A DNA stretch of 64,000 nucleotides from Actinobacteria bacterium UBA2272 (GTDB taxonomy: Bacteria > Actinomycetota > Coriobacteriia > Anaerosomatales > Anaerosomataceae). The DNA lies in NCBI GenBank assembly GCA_002347725.1, contig DDXA01000001.1, forward strand, positions 62,001-126,000, written 5' to 3'. Positions 17,986 through 27,250 of this stretch are shown piece by piece. The notes beneath the pieces are model-generated. The model was not told the DNA's origin and made no database searches. It worked only from the letters and a program-made list of their open reading frames with translations. Both the position numbers and the translations under genes were made by a program. The first letter of the stretch is position 1; each line of letters opens with the position of its first letter.

Positions 17986-18576
17986 ATGCCACATCTCAAG
18001 TTCGACATCGCGAAACTCGAGAAGCTCAACGATCCGGCGCGGTTCGAGACGCTCCCGCCCGGGGTATTCTGGAGCGCGCTCGGCAGGCCTGCGGGCGCCT
18101 GTACCATCGTGGAGATCGGAGCGGGGACGGGCCTGTTCGCCTCGGCATTCTCGGCTCTGGCTCCCGAGGCGGTCATCTACGCCGCGGACACCTCACCGGA
18201 GATGCTCGACTGGATGCGCGCGAATCGTCCGGAGGTGACGGCCGGCCGGATCGTCCCGGTTGCGGCCGAGGAGACGCGCGTCCCGCTCGATGACGGCATC
18301 GCCGACGCGCTGTACATGATCAACCTGCACCACGAACTCGCGCATCCCGGCGAGACCTACGCCGAGGCGCTGCGTCTGCTCGAACCGGGCGGCATGTTGC
18401 TCGTGGTGGACTGGGCGGACCGTGACACGCCGAAGGGCCCGCCCCGCGACGTGCGCGTGACCGCACGAGAGATGACGGCCTTCCTCGAGGGGGCGGGCTT
18501 TGCCGCCGTTGCCACAGATGAGACCGGACTGCCATGGCACGTGATGGCCACAGCAGTCCGGCCCCGTGGGGTATGA
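17986..18576 (+). CDS. Class I SAM-dependent methyltransferase
   Basis: Cytoplasmic methyltransferase of 196 aa (Methyltransf_11-type). Motif I is VEIGAGTGLFAS, followed by an acidic residue ending strand 2 (YAADTS), DGIADALYMINLHHEL (motif II) and LLEPGGMLLVVDW (motif III). GAAGGAGG lies 5 nt before ATG 17986. It sits between two opposing CWB2 genes and has no evident operon partner. Substrate unknown; small soluble acceptors such as arsenite or quinone intermediates are possible, but nothing in the sequence decides. Confidence 0.85.
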   Translation: MPHLKFDIAKLEKLNDPARFETLPPGVFWSALGRPAGACTIVEIGAGTGLFASAFSALAPEAVIYAADTSPEMLDWMRANRPEVTAGRIVPVAAEETRVPLDDGIADALYMINLHHELAHPGETYAEALRLLEPGGMLLVVDWADRDTPKGPPRDVRVTAREMTAFLEGAGFAAVATDETGLPWHVMATAVRPRGV

Positions 18577-18580
18577 GCGT

Positions 18581-20539
18581 CTAGTTGAGGTAGCTGTTCA
18601 GGCCGGTGAACGTCCCGCCCGCTATCGCCGCGGTTCCGCCGAAGACAGTCATGCCGCCGAAGTCGTACCGGCGCTGGGCGAAGAAGGCGTCCACCGAGGT
18701 CGGGACGTACGTGGGTGCCGTGAGCACAAGCGGGCTGCCGTAGGAGCCGCATGCGGCGCCGCCGCTGAGCGCGTCGGGGAAGTTCAGTCCGGTGGCCACG
18801 CCGATCGCGTCGTAGTCGAGCCACCCGCGAGCGACACCCCTGGTCGCGCATTCGACTGCAGTCGCGTATCGGTCGGCGCCATCCCAGCGCTCGGCAGCAT
18901 CACCCAGCATGTTGCCGATCTCGGTGGCGGTCGCGGCACTCACCGCGGTCGTGCCGCCGACGATGATCCCCTCGGTGATGGAGCTGAAGGTCACAGCCTC
19001 TTCCGTGGGAGCGGGGACGCTGCCCGGCTGCACGAGCAGGATCGGGATCTTCATGCGGTACGCGTGCGGGGCGACCGACAGGGCGTCCGGGAACGCGTCG
19101 CCGCGGACGAAGAACGCGGTCTTGCGCCAGGTCCCGCCGGACGAGTTTACGATGTCCATCACCCAGTACGCGACCTGCTTGGCGGTGGCATAGCGATCAG
19201 GGCCCGATACGCGCTGGACGGTGAGACCTTCGTCCTCGAGCTGGTCCTTGACGTCGTCACTGATGACCGAGGTCCCGCCGACGAGCCATGCGCCCGTCGC
19301 GTCGAGGCGGTCGATCTCCGCCATGATATCGGCCGGGACTGCGTTTGGTAGCGTCAGGAGGAGCGGGCAGTCGAGGGCGCCGGCGAGCGCGCTTGCCGAG
19401 AGCGCGTCAGGGAAGTCCTCGCCCGTGGCGATGACCACGTTCGTCGACTTCGTGAAGTACCGCTCCGACACGAGAGCAGACGTCTCGTAGCGGTTGTCGC
19501 CGGCGATCCGCAAGGCGTCCAACGGCGCGACGGACAGTCCGGCGCGCGGTTCGCCCACATCGCGTCCGTAGACGACGCTGTGTCCGAACACATCCGGCGA
19601 CGTCTCATCGTCAGCGGTCATCGCGACATCCTGATAGCCGGGCGTCTCCGGCCCCCACCACGCGAGGACATTCTCGTTCCCCGAGCGGTCGTCCTGCCAC
19701 GCAAGCAGATCGCCGAAGACAACGGGCGAGCGCTGGGTTGACGGGTGGTTCGTGACTTGCGCCGTCACTCCCGAGCGGGTGTTGGCCACCCAGATGTCCT
19801 TGTTGTCCGAGCTGCCGACGGGATACCGGGACCATGTCACGACATCGCCGTGCATCGAGGGTGAGTCGGGGTCGATGCGGGTGACCGTCCAGTCGACCTC
19901 ATGTACGACCGTCTCCACTCCCGTCTCCAGGTCGTATACATAGACTCCCTCGTAGCCCGGTCGCTTGTCGACGTCGAACCAGCAGACGCGTCCGCGGTCC
20001 ACCGAGACACCGTTCGGCAGGGTGGTGTCGGGCACCGTGCCCATGGAGTTGTGCTCGATGTCGTACCAGCGGATCTGACGGCCGGGCGTGGTGCCGTCCA
20101 TCCAGACGATGAAGTTGCCGTCGATCGTGACGCCCGTATCGTCTTTGGTGTCGTTGGTTATCTTGCGGCGTGCTACGAGGTCGGCCAGATCGTCGTACCA
20201 GACCTCACCGTCGGCCTCGGCCTGGTCGATCCAGGCCACACGGCTGCCGTGGATCGCGGGCTGCTCCTGGTCGTTGCCATCCCCATAGCCGATGGAGGTG
20301 TCCGCCCCCGTCTGCCGGTTGTAGACGACGATGTCCGATGTTCCCGGTACTCCGAAGGGCGCGCGAGCCGCAACGACGTAGACGCCACCGATCTGCGGGT
20401 TCGTGAAGGCGTATCCCGGCTGATTCATGAGGACCGAGCCGGTGAACAGGAGCGCGCCGCTCGCCGGATGCACCACCCCCATCGCGAGCACCAGCCCCAA
20501 CACGATCGACACGAAGATGACCCGACGCGCGCGACGCAT
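18581..20539 (-). CDS. Secreted surface protein: beta-propeller plus three CWB2 repeats
   Basis: About 652 aa, paralogue of the gene at 15805. Signal peptide rich in Arg then Val/Leu (MRRARRVIFVSIVLGLVLAM), a propeller of TolB-like repeats (GSRVAWIDQAEADGEVWYDD, GNFIVWMDG, GDLLAWQDDRSGNENV), then three CWB2 units with DNRYETS, DRYATA and NFPDAL/DFPDAL/AFPDAL cores. ATG 20539 has GGGGGGAGA about 11 nt upstream; a GTG at 20548 is too close to it. Converges on the methyltransferase with a 4-nt gap. Probably cell-wall anchored; ligand unknown. Confidence 0.9.
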   Translation of the reverse strand: MRRARRVIFVSIVLGLVLAMGVVHPASGALLFTGSVLMNQPGYAFTNPQIGGVYVVAARAPFGVPGTSDIVVYNRQTGADTSIGYGDGNDQEQPAIHGSRVAWIDQAEADGEVWYDDLADLVARRKITNDTKDDTGVTIDGNFIVWMDGTTPGRQIRWYDIEHNSMGTVPDTTLPNGVSVDRGRVCWFDVDKRPGYEGVYVYDLETGVETVVHEVDWTVTRIDPDSPSMHGDVVTWSRYPVGSSDNKDIWVANTRSGVTAQVTNHPSTQRSPVVFGDLLAWQDDRSGNENVLAWWGPETPGYQDVAMTADDETSPDVFGHSVVYGRDVGEPRAGLSVAPLDALRIAGDNRYETSALVSERYFTKSTNVVIATGEDFPDALSASALAGALDCPLLLTLPNAVPADIMAEIDRLDATGAWLVGGTSVISDDVKDQLEDEGLTVQRVSGPDRYATAKQVAYWVMDIVNSSGGTWRKTAFFVRGDAFPDALSVAPHAYRMKIPILLVQPGSVPAPTEEAVTFSSITEGIIVGGTTAVSAATATEIGNMLGDAAERWDGADRYATAVECATRGVARGWLDYDAIGVATGLNFPDALSGGAACGSYGSPLVLTAPTYVPTSVDAFFAQRRYDFGGMTVFGGTAAIAGGTFTGLNSYLN

Positions 20540-20596
20540 GCTGACCACTCTCCCCCCGACAGCGGTTCCCTAGAGGGGTGTGTACCCGCCGGGACG

Positions 20597-20833
20597 CTAC
20601 TCGTACGTGCCGAGCGAGCGGGAAAGCCCTCGGCCGACGATAGCACTGTTGAGCTGATCGCACAGACTGGTGCGCGTGTAGCGTCCCGGCGGCATCCCGC
20701 CGACGATCTCCATCATCGCGGCGGGCAGGTCGAACGTCTCAGCTCGGACGATCGCGTCGAGCTGGTCCACGGACCGCCGATCACGAAACAGAGCATCGAG
20801 CCACCTAGAAATCTGTTCGCGGTCGTCTTCCAC
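20597..20833 (-). CDS. Small hypothetical protein (78 aa)
   Basis: Open frame after the acetyltransferase gene on the same strand, starting at GTG 20833 with CTGGAG 4 nt upstream. The sequence is hydrophilic, begins with an acidic-basic helix (EDDREQISRWLDALFRDRR) and ends with GGMPPGRYTRTSLCDQLNSA. Composition is protein-like rather than shadow-like, and it fills the gap cleanly (37 nt after the acetyltransferase). No family recognised; distantly reminiscent of small Actinobacteria helix-turn proteins, but this is not firm. Confidence 0.5.
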   Translation of the reverse strand: MEDDREQISRWLDALFRDRRSVDQLDAIVRAETFDLPAAMMEIVGGMPPGRYTRTSLCDQLNSAIVGRGLSRSLGTYE

Positions 20834-20870
20834 GGGGCTCCAGGGTCGTCGGGGTCCCGCCAGTGTACGA

Positions 20871-21407
20871 CTACTCCCCGTGGCCGGCGAACTCGGCGGC
20901 GAGCAGGTCCATGAGAAGGTTGTCGTGCCAGGTGCCGTCCGGCCCGCGTTCGTACGCCCGCATGATGCCGACCGGCTTGAAGCCGACCTTCTCGTACACG
21001 TGGATCGCCCGGCTGTTCCCGGCCGCAGGGTCGATCGAGATCCTGTGGTGTCCGCGTGTCTCGATGAGGTAGCGGATGAGTACGCGGAGCGCGCTTGTGC
21101 CCAACCCGCGCCCTTGATGCGCTCCATCGAGCGCGAGGTCGATGCTCGCCTGTTTGTAGTCAGGATCAGGGACCTCTTCGAACTGGATAAGACCAACTGC
21201 GCCGCCGCCGGTCTCGATGAGGTACGTGTACGTCCAGGCGAGATCGAAGAAGTCGCGCTCGATCCTGGCGTCGTCGTAGACGCCCCACCAGGGAATCACC
21301 GCGGGGTCGGTCAGCAGCGTGCGCAGAGTCGCCGTGTCGTCTCGCTTGAGGGGCCGCAGCGTGACGCGAGGCCCGGCCAGTGTCGGAAGGCCCTGATCGA
21401 AGTCCAT
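20871..21407 (-). CDS. GNAT acetyltransferase, AAC(6')/RimJ-like
   Basis: 178 aa N-acetyltransferase. N-terminal RVTLRPLKRDD opening typical of Acetyltransf_3/AAC(6') proteins, a WWGVYDD segment, and the acetyl-CoA loop HQGRGLGTSALRVL (Q/RxxGxG/A), followed by NSRAIHVYEKVGFK. The pattern PWWG, GLIQFEE and DLALDGAHQGRGLG is common to aminoglycoside 6'-N-acetyltransferase-like proteins, but most chromosomal members do not confer resistance; substrate is unknown. GGAGGACCGC precedes ATG 21407. Confidence 0.87.
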   Translation of the reverse strand: MDFDQGLPTLAGPRVTLRPLKRDDTATLRTLLTDPAVIPWWGVYDDARIERDFFDLAWTYTYLIETGGGAVGLIQFEEVPDPDYKQASIDLALDGAHQGRGLGTSALRVLIRYLIETRGHHRISIDPAAGNSRAIHVYEKVGFKPVGIMRAYERGPDGTWHDNLLMDLLAAEFAGHGE

Positions 21408-21481
21408 GCGGTCCTCCGTTTGTGTCGAAGCGTGGCGTACGGGTACGATTCTATCCCCGTACGCGTCTGGAGGGAGCGGTC

Positions 21482-22663
21482 GTGAAGCACGTCATCCTGA
21501 TCCTGGACGGCGCCGCCGGCTGGCCCCTTGCCGAACTCGGCTCCCGCACGACGCTTGCCGCGGCGCGTACGCCCAATCTCGACGCACTGGCCGCCGCCGG
21601 TATGGTCGGCCTGGCGCAGACGGTCCCGCCGGGCGCCGAGCCCTCATCCTCGGCGGCCTGCACCTCCATCCTCGGCTACGATCCCGTGGCCGACTACGTC
21701 GGACGCGGGGCGATCGAGGCGGCGAGTCTCGGGATCTCGCTGGCGTCCGACGAGATCGCGCTCCGGATGAACCTGGTGCATATCGCGGACTGCACCATGG
21801 CGTCGTACTCGTGCGGGCACATCAGGACCGAGGAGTCCCGGGCACTCGTCGATGAGATCGCCGCCGAGCTCGAAGACGCCACATTCCGGTTCTTCCCCGG
21901 CGTGGCGTATCGGCACATCCTCGTCGTGAAGGGCCATCCCGAGCTGCTCGATCTCGTCTACACGCCGCCACACGACATCAGTGACCAGTCTGCCGAGGGG
22001 CGCGCTCCGTCAGGCGACGGCGCCCGGACGTTGCTGGACCTCATGGAGCGCGCGCGCGGCGTGCTCGGATCGTCGCCCACGAACGCCGCACGTATCGCCC
22101 GCGGTGACGTGCCGGCAACCGACATCTGGCCGTTCTGGCCGGGGGCAGCGCCCGGTGGTCTCGTTCCGTTCGCCGAGAAGCGTGGCATCTCGGCTGCACT
22201 GACCTCGGGTGTCGACCTGCTCAACGGACTTGCGGTGCTCTTCGGCATCGAGCGGCTCGTTATCCCCGGCGTGACCGATGGCGGCGACAACGACTACCGT
22301 GCGCAGATCGCCGGAGCGCTTGAGGCCCTCGACGATCACGACCTGGTGGTCGTGCACGTGGAGTCGCCTGATGAGGAGGGGCACGCCGGTAGCGTAGAGG
22401 GCAAGATCGAGGCGATCGAAGCGATCGACCGCGACATGGTGAGCGTGCTCCGTGATCGCCTCGGCGATCTGCGCATCCTGGCGATGCCGGACCACCCGAC
22501 GCCCATCGAGCTCAAGACCCACGTGGGGGAGCCGGTCCCGTTCGTGATGGCCGGTCCGGGCGTCGCGCTCAACGCCGCGACCGAGTTCCACGAGACGGCG
22601 GCCGCGGCGACGGGGTTCGTGGTCGACCCGGGGCGCGGCGTGGTGGACCTGCTGCTCGGCTAG
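21482..22663 (+). CDS. ApgM-like metalloenzyme: cofactor-independent phosphoglycerate mutase or proposed homoserine kinase
   Basis: 393 aa member of the alkaline-phosphatase superfamily. Seen: LILDGAAGWPL at the N-terminus (metal Asp), the catalytic Ser region PSSSAACTSILGYDP, RMNLVHI, GVTDGGDND, VVHVESPDEEGHAG and AMPDHPTP with metal His/Asp. This is archaeal-type iPGM (ApgM) architecture. A close subfamily (TIGR02535) has been proposed to act as homoserine kinase in organisms lacking ThrB; the GxxWP-L start and the presence of a lone thrC 6 kb away make that reading possible. GTG 21482 follows GGAGGGAG. Which activity it has cannot be decided here. Confidence 0.85.
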   Translation: MKHVILILDGAAGWPLAELGSRTTLAAARTPNLDALAAAGMVGLAQTVPPGAEPSSSAACTSILGYDPVADYVGRGAIEAASLGISLASDEIALRMNLVHIADCTMASYSCGHIRTEESRALVDEIAAELEDATFRFFPGVAYRHILVVKGHPELLDLVYTPPHDISDQSAEGRAPSGDGARTLLDLMERARGVLGSSPTNAARIARGDVPATDIWPFWPGAAPGGLVPFAEKRGISAALTSGVDLLNGLAVLFGIERLVIPGVTDGGDNDYRAQIAGALEALDDHDLVVVHVESPDEEGHAGSVEGKIEAIEAIDRDMVSVLRDRLGDLRILAMPDHPTPIELKTHVGEPVPFVMAGPGVALNAATEFHETAAAATGFVVDPGRGVVDLLLG

Positions 22664-22668
22664 GGGTG

Positions 22669-23457
22669 TCAGCCGGTCTTTCGCGAGCGTACGAGAACGA
22701 ACGCGAGAACGGCAAGAAGGACCGCCACTATGCCCGCGAGGATCGGCACGACCGGGAGCGAGGCAGGAGCCGACTCCGCAGTCGCCGGCGGCGTCATCGC
22801 GGCAGGCGGCGCGCCGGTCGCATCCTCGGTCGTCGTCGGTCCGGACAGCGCCGGGTCGGCGCCTGGCAGGACCAGCGCGTCGAGGGTCAGCACATCACCC
22901 GCACCGACAGATGTCGTCTCGAAGCTGTAGAGGATCCCGGCCGACGTCGGGCTCGGCAGTGCGCGCTCGGGCACGATCTGCTCGGCGTGTGCCGAATCGG
23001 GGATCTCGAACCCGAGGCGTATGCCGGGCGTGTCCTCGTGCGCGGTCCACGACATCATCAGGCCCAGACTCGCCTCGGCACGGTCGACCCAGCCTTCCGG
23101 CGGGACGAGCTCGGCCTGCACCGCGCGGGCGCTTGTCACGGTGATCTCCAGGACGTCGTACCCGTCTTCGGAGCGCAGCTCGAACTCAGCGATGGTGTCG
23201 AGCGAGGCGTCCTGGCCGAAGACCTCGCCGACCCAGCCGACCTCGCAGCCGGCGGGTATGGGCAGGTCGACTGTGACCGGGAGCTCCACGTCGTCGGCGA
23301 GGGAGCCGAAGATGACGAGGGTCGGCGTCTTGTCGAAGCCGAGGTCGTAGAGCGTCACCCCGATGCCGCGCCAGGGTGAAGCGAGCGCGGTAGACGGCGC
23401 AAGGAGGGCGATGAAGAGTGTGAGTGCGATCAGCGCAGCGGGGCGGGTGGGGCGCAC
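22669..23457 (-). CDS. Secreted, C-terminally membrane-anchored protein of unknown function
   Basis: 262 aa. Signal peptide (LIALTLFIALLAPSTALAS), about 170 residues of beta-rich extracytoplasmic domain (LPVTVDLPIPAGCEVGWVGEV, EITVTSARAVQAELV), a Pro/Ala/Thr-rich stretch of about 40 residues, then one C-terminal membrane helix and a short basic tail VRSRKTG. The order resembles wall-exposed domains lifted by a flexible stalk. Only one Cys. GTG 23457 follows AGGAG. Not recognised; converges on the ApgM-like gene with a 5-nt gap. Confidence 0.7.
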   Translation of the reverse strand: MRPTRPAALIALTLFIALLAPSTALASPWRGIGVTLYDLGFDKTPTLVIFGSLADDVELPVTVDLPIPAGCEVGWVGEVFGQDASLDTIAEFELRSEDGYDVLEITVTSARAVQAELVPPEGWVDRAEASLGLMMSWTAHEDTPGIRLGFEIPDSAHAEQIVPERALPSPTSAGILYSFETTSVGAGDVLTLDALVLPGADPALSGPTTTEDATGAPPAAMTPPATAESAPASLPVVPILAGIVAVLLAVLAFVLVRSRKTG

Positions 23458-23527
23458 GGGAGACTCCTATTCGTTAGGCAGATAACGTAAGTGTGGCACA
23501 CAGCGGGCCTCCGGTGCAGCACCGTCG

Positions 23528-25324
23528 TCAGGCCTCGCCGAACTGCGCTTCGTGGAGGCGGGCGAACAGGCCACCCGCTTCGAGGAGCTCGTCGTAGGTG
23601 CCCTGGCCCGTGACGCGCCCGTCCTCGATGACGACGATGCGGTCGGCCTCGCGAACCGTGGACAGCCGATGTGCGATCACGAGTGCGGTGCGGTCGCGCA
23701 TGATCTCGGCCAGCGCCGAGCGGATGGCAAGCTCGGTGCGCGTGTCCACGGCCGAGGTCGCCTCGTCGAGGATGAGGACCGCCGGGTCGGCCAGGATCGC
23801 CCGCGCGATCGCCAGCAGTTGACGCTGTCCGCCGGAGAGCGCCGAGCCGCGCTCGCCGACGTTCGTGTCGAGTCCGTGGGGAAGCTTCTCGATGAATTCG
23901 AGCGCCTGCGCGCGTCCGGCTGCCTCGCGCACCTCGGCATCGGTGGCCTCGAGCCTGCCGTAGCGGATGTTCTCGGCTACGCTGCCCGAGAAGAGGAAGG
24001 GGTCTTGCAGGACCGCGCCTAAGTTGCGCCGCCAGCCGGCGAGTGAGAGCGCCCTGAGGTCGTGCCCGTCGGCGAGCACGCGACCGCCGGTCGGGTCGTA
24101 GAAGCGAGCCAGCAGACTCACGAGTGTGCTCTTGCCCGCGCCGGTGGGCCCGACGATGGCCACCGTCTCGCCCGGTTCGATCTCGAGGTCGATATCGTCG
24201 AGCACGCGCGGGCCGTCGGCGTAGGCGAAGTCCACGTGCTCGTAGGCGATCCGGCCGGAACTGCGACCGGGGTCGATGGCGTCTGGCGCCTGGCGCACCG
24301 CCGGCTCGGTGTCCATGAGCGCGAAGACGCGCTCTCCACCTGCGAGTGCGGATTGCGTGTCGGCGTACAGGCTCGAGAGCTGCGTGATGCCGCTGAAGAA
24401 GCTGCGCGCGTAGGCGAAGAACGCGACCACGACGCCCACGCTCACGGCGCCGGTCGCCGCGAGCCAGCCGCCGTAGCCGGCGACGAGTGCGACGGCCGCC
24501 GAGGTGATGACCGCGAGCGCCGGCGAGAACGCCGACGAGACGGTCGCCGCGGCGATGTTCGCGTCGCGGTTCAGGGCGTTACGTGACTCGAACTCGGTGC
24601 GATTGACCCCCGTGCGCGCATAGGCCTGGGCCACCTTGATGCCGGCGAGTCCTTCGGCAAGTGTGGCGGAGATGTCACTGATCGCCTCCTGCCGCTTTCG
24701 GAACGCGCGCCTGGCCACTGCGCCGAACAGTCGTGTGACACCGAGCATCACGGGAACGGCGGTGAGGGTGGCCAGCGCGAGCCGGGCGTCGAGGAGCAGC
24801 ATGCCGATGAGCGTGGTGATCACGCCGAGGGAGGAGGCCAGCACGCGGCGGAGCCCCTGCGCGAGGAACGAGTTGACGGTGTCGACGTCGTTGACGAGGC
24901 GGCTCATGAGGTCGCCCGAACCCGCTCGGTCGAAGTAGGCGACCGAAAGGCGCTGGACGGCGCCGAAGACCTGCTCGCGGAGTTCGAACAGCGCCTTCTG
25001 CCCCACGGTGCCGAGCGTGAGGATCTGCATACGCTGTGAGTACCAGCCCACGACGCCCGAGACGAGCAATGCGAGTACGGGTGCTGCGAGCGCGCCGGCG
25101 TCTCGTCCGGATGCCGCTGCCTCAACAGCGGTATCGACGATGATGCCGGTGATCGCGGGCGCCACCGCAAGGTTCACGGCCGAGACCACGATCCATGCGA
25201 ACGCCCAGGCGACGCTGCGACGGTACGGCGCAAGGTAGTCGAGAAGCCGGCGTGCCGTCGGCCACGAGGCCGAGGGGCGCTCGGTCCCGGCGATCGATGC
25301 GAGCGATGTGCCGCCGCGTGCCAT
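23528..25324 (-). CDS. ABC exporter subunit, MdlB-like (TM domain + ATPase)
   Basis: About 598 aa half-transporter. ABC membrane domain with six helices (residues about 30-310) and an ATPase domain with Walker A GPTGAGKST, Q-loop, signature LSGGQRQL, Walker B VLILDEATSAVD and H-loop IAHRLSTV. Start ATG 25324 overlaps the stop of the upstream ABC gene by 1 nt (TGATG), so the two are translated together. The pair is a heterodimeric type IV exporter of the multidrug/lipid class; substrate unknown. Confidence 0.92.
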   Translation of the reverse strand: MARGGTSLASIAGTERPSASWPTARRLLDYLAPYRRSVAWAFAWIVVSAVNLAVAPAITGIIVDTAVEAAASGRDAGALAAPVLALLVSGVVGWYSQRMQILTLGTVGQKALFELREQVFGAVQRLSVAYFDRAGSGDLMSRLVNDVDTVNSFLAQGLRRVLASSLGVITTLIGMLLLDARLALATLTAVPVMLGVTRLFGAVARRAFRKRQEAISDISATLAEGLAGIKVAQAYARTGVNRTEFESRNALNRDANIAAATVSSAFSPALAVITSAAVALVAGYGGWLAATGAVSVGVVVAFFAYARSFFSGITQLSSLYADTQSALAGGERVFALMDTEPAVRQAPDAIDPGRSSGRIAYEHVDFAYADGPRVLDDIDLEIEPGETVAIVGPTGAGKSTLVSLLARFYDPTGGRVLADGHDLRALSLAGWRRNLGAVLQDPFLFSGSVAENIRYGRLEATDAEVREAAGRAQALEFIEKLPHGLDTNVGERGSALSGGQRQLLAIARAILADPAVLILDEATSAVDTRTELAIRSALAEIMRDRTALVIAHRLSTVREADRIVVIEDGRVTGQGTYDELLEAGGLFARLHEAQFGEA

Positions 25325-27108
25325 CAGGCGCCACCGTCCCCGGCCAGCAGCGTGCACATCTGTGGTACTGAGAGTGCGCCGGCACCCGCGAGCTGACTCG
25401 CCGCGATCTCGGCGTACAGGCAGCTCGCGGCGAGCAACTCCTCGTGCGTGCCGGTCGCGACAAGGCGGCCTTCATCGAGGAGCAGCACGATGTCGGCGTG
25501 CCGGACGGTGGACAGCCGCGCGGCTATGACCAGTGTCGTCCGGCCGCCCATGAGGGACTCGAGCTCCGTGCGCACCGCGGTCTCGGTCTCGGCGTCAACG
25601 GCCGAGGTGGAGTCATCCATGATGAGGATGCACGGGTCGATGAGCAGTGCGCGGGCGATCGCCACGCGCTGACGTTGACCTCCCGAGAGCGTGACGCCCC
25701 GCTCGCCGACCCGGGTGGCGTACCCGTCGGGCAGCGCGGCGATGAAGTCGTGCGCGGCAGCCGCACGCGCCGCACGCTGGATCTCGGCCCCAGACGCATC
25801 GGGGCGACCGTAAGCGATGTTGTCGGCTACCGTGCCGGTGAACAGGACCGAGTCTTGCATGACGACACCGATGCGGGAGCGCAGCGCGTCGAGCCCGTAC
25901 TCACGGACGTCGTGCCCGTCCACGAGGACGGCGCCGGCGGTCACGTCGTAGAAGCGCGGGATGAGGTTCACGAGCGTGCTCTTGCCCGACCCGGTGCCGC
26001 CGACGATGGCCACGGTGGTGCCGGGCTCGACTTCGAAGCTTACGTCGGCGAGCGTCTCGCGCTCCGCGCCCGGGTAGCGCATGCCGACACCCGAGAACTC
26101 GATGCGGCCGATCAGGTCGGTCGGCCTGATGGGGTCGGGTGACTCGGCGATGTCTTCGGCCGTGTCGAGGATCTCGAAGAGGCGTTCGGCGGACGCACCG
26201 GCCCGGGCGACTTGCTGCGCGCCGAAGCCCAGCGTGAACAGCGGCTGCAGCAGCAGCGACAGGTACCCGGTGAAGGCGACGAGCTCGCCTATGGTGAGCG
26301 TCCCGCCGACGACCTGGACCGCGCCGACGCCGGTGACGAGCGCCATGCCGAGGGTACCGGCGGCAAACAGCAGCGGGAATGCGTTGGCCACCGTGCGTCG
26401 CACGATGAGTCCCTGCTCGAGGAGTGCCTCGTTGGCCCGGCTGTACCGCTCGGCCTCGAACGGCTCGCGCGCGAAGATCTTGACGATGCGTACGCCGGCG
26501 GCGTTCTCCTGGAGTATCGCGTTCAGCGCGGCGAGGCGCTGCTGCGACGCCCGGAAGGTCGGGCCGAGTCCGCGTACGAAGCGCAGCAGAACGAACACCG
26601 TCGCCGGTATCGTGATGAACGCGACAAGCGCGAGCTGCCAGTTCATTGCGAGTAGGAACACCATTGCGCCGGCGAGCAGGATGAGTGCCGACAGCGCCTG
26701 CACGAGCCCGCCGCCGACGAACTCGCGCACCTGGTCGACATCCGAAGTGACGCGCGTGATGAGTTGGCCGGTCTGCGAACTGTCGTGCCAGCTGAACGAG
26801 AGTGCCTGGATCTTGGCGAAGATCGCCTCGCGCATCCGGTAGGCTGCGCCGTGGCTCGCCCGTGCCGAGAGGTAGCCCTGGACGAACTGCGCGACACCGC
26901 CTGCGATGGCGACCGCGACGAGCGTCAGCGCACTGCCGATGAGCAGGTCCTGACGGCCTCCCGCGATCCCCGAGTCGATGATGCGCCTGAGGATCTGCGG
27001 CGCGACCAGGTCGGCCGCAGCGCCCGCGAGCACCGCGATCACGGCGAGCGTGGCGGCACCGGCATAGTGGCGCATGAAGCGCAGCGAGCGGAAGAGGGCG
27101 CGATTCAC
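25324..27108 (-). CDS. ABC exporter subunit, MdlA-like (TM domain + ATPase)
   Basis: About 594 aa, first gene of the exporter pair. Membrane domain, then ATPase with Walker A GGTGSGKST, signature LSGGQRQR and Walker B ILIMDDSTSAVD. Here the catalytic Glu after Walker B is Asp (MDD), as in the degenerate site of heterodimeric exporters, whereas the partner keeps Glu (LDE). The H-loop is AARLSTV: the switch His is replaced by Ala. These changes mark this subunit as the one with the non-canonical nucleotide site. GTG 27108 follows GAGGAG. Confidence 0.92.
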   Translation of the reverse strand: MNRALFRSLRFMRHYAGAATLAVIAVLAGAAADLVAPQILRRIIDSGIAGGRQDLLIGSALTLVAVAIAGGVAQFVQGYLSARASHGAAYRMREAIFAKIQALSFSWHDSSQTGQLITRVTSDVDQVREFVGGGLVQALSALILLAGAMVFLLAMNWQLALVAFITIPATVFVLLRFVRGLGPTFRASQQRLAALNAILQENAAGVRIVKIFAREPFEAERYSRANEALLEQGLIVRRTVANAFPLLFAAGTLGMALVTGVGAVQVVGGTLTIGELVAFTGYLSLLLQPLFTLGFGAQQVARAGASAERLFEILDTAEDIAESPDPIRPTDLIGRIEFSGVGMRYPGAERETLADVSFEVEPGTTVAIVGGTGSGKSTLVNLIPRFYDVTAGAVLVDGHDVREYGLDALRSRIGVVMQDSVLFTGTVADNIAYGRPDASGAEIQRAARAAAAHDFIAALPDGYATRVGERGVTLSGGQRQRVAIARALLIDPCILIMDDSTSAVDAETETAVRTELESLMGGRTTLVIAARLSTVRHADIVLLLDEGRLVATGTHEELLAASCLYAEIAASQLAGAGALSVPQMCTLLAGDGGA

Positions 27109-27182
27109 GTGTCTCCTCGGAAGAGGGCTCACACGAGGATAGCGCACGCGGGCGTGGACGGCGCAGCCGACCGGAGACGGGA

Positions 27183-27214
27183 CGGAGCGGGACCTGCGTA
27201 CAGGTCCCGCTCCG
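27183..27214 (-). terminator. Hairpin terminator after the SHOCT-domain gene
   Basis: Perfect 14-bp inverted repeat CGGAGCGGGACCTG (27183-27196) / 27201-27214 with loop CGTA. It separates the minus-strand gene at 27251 from the ABC exporter downstream, so the exporter pair probably has its own promoter in the 27109-27182 gap. Confidence 0.7.
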
Positions 27215-27250
27215 CGAGCGAGGGGGGAGGGAAGAGAGGAGAGGGAAGGG

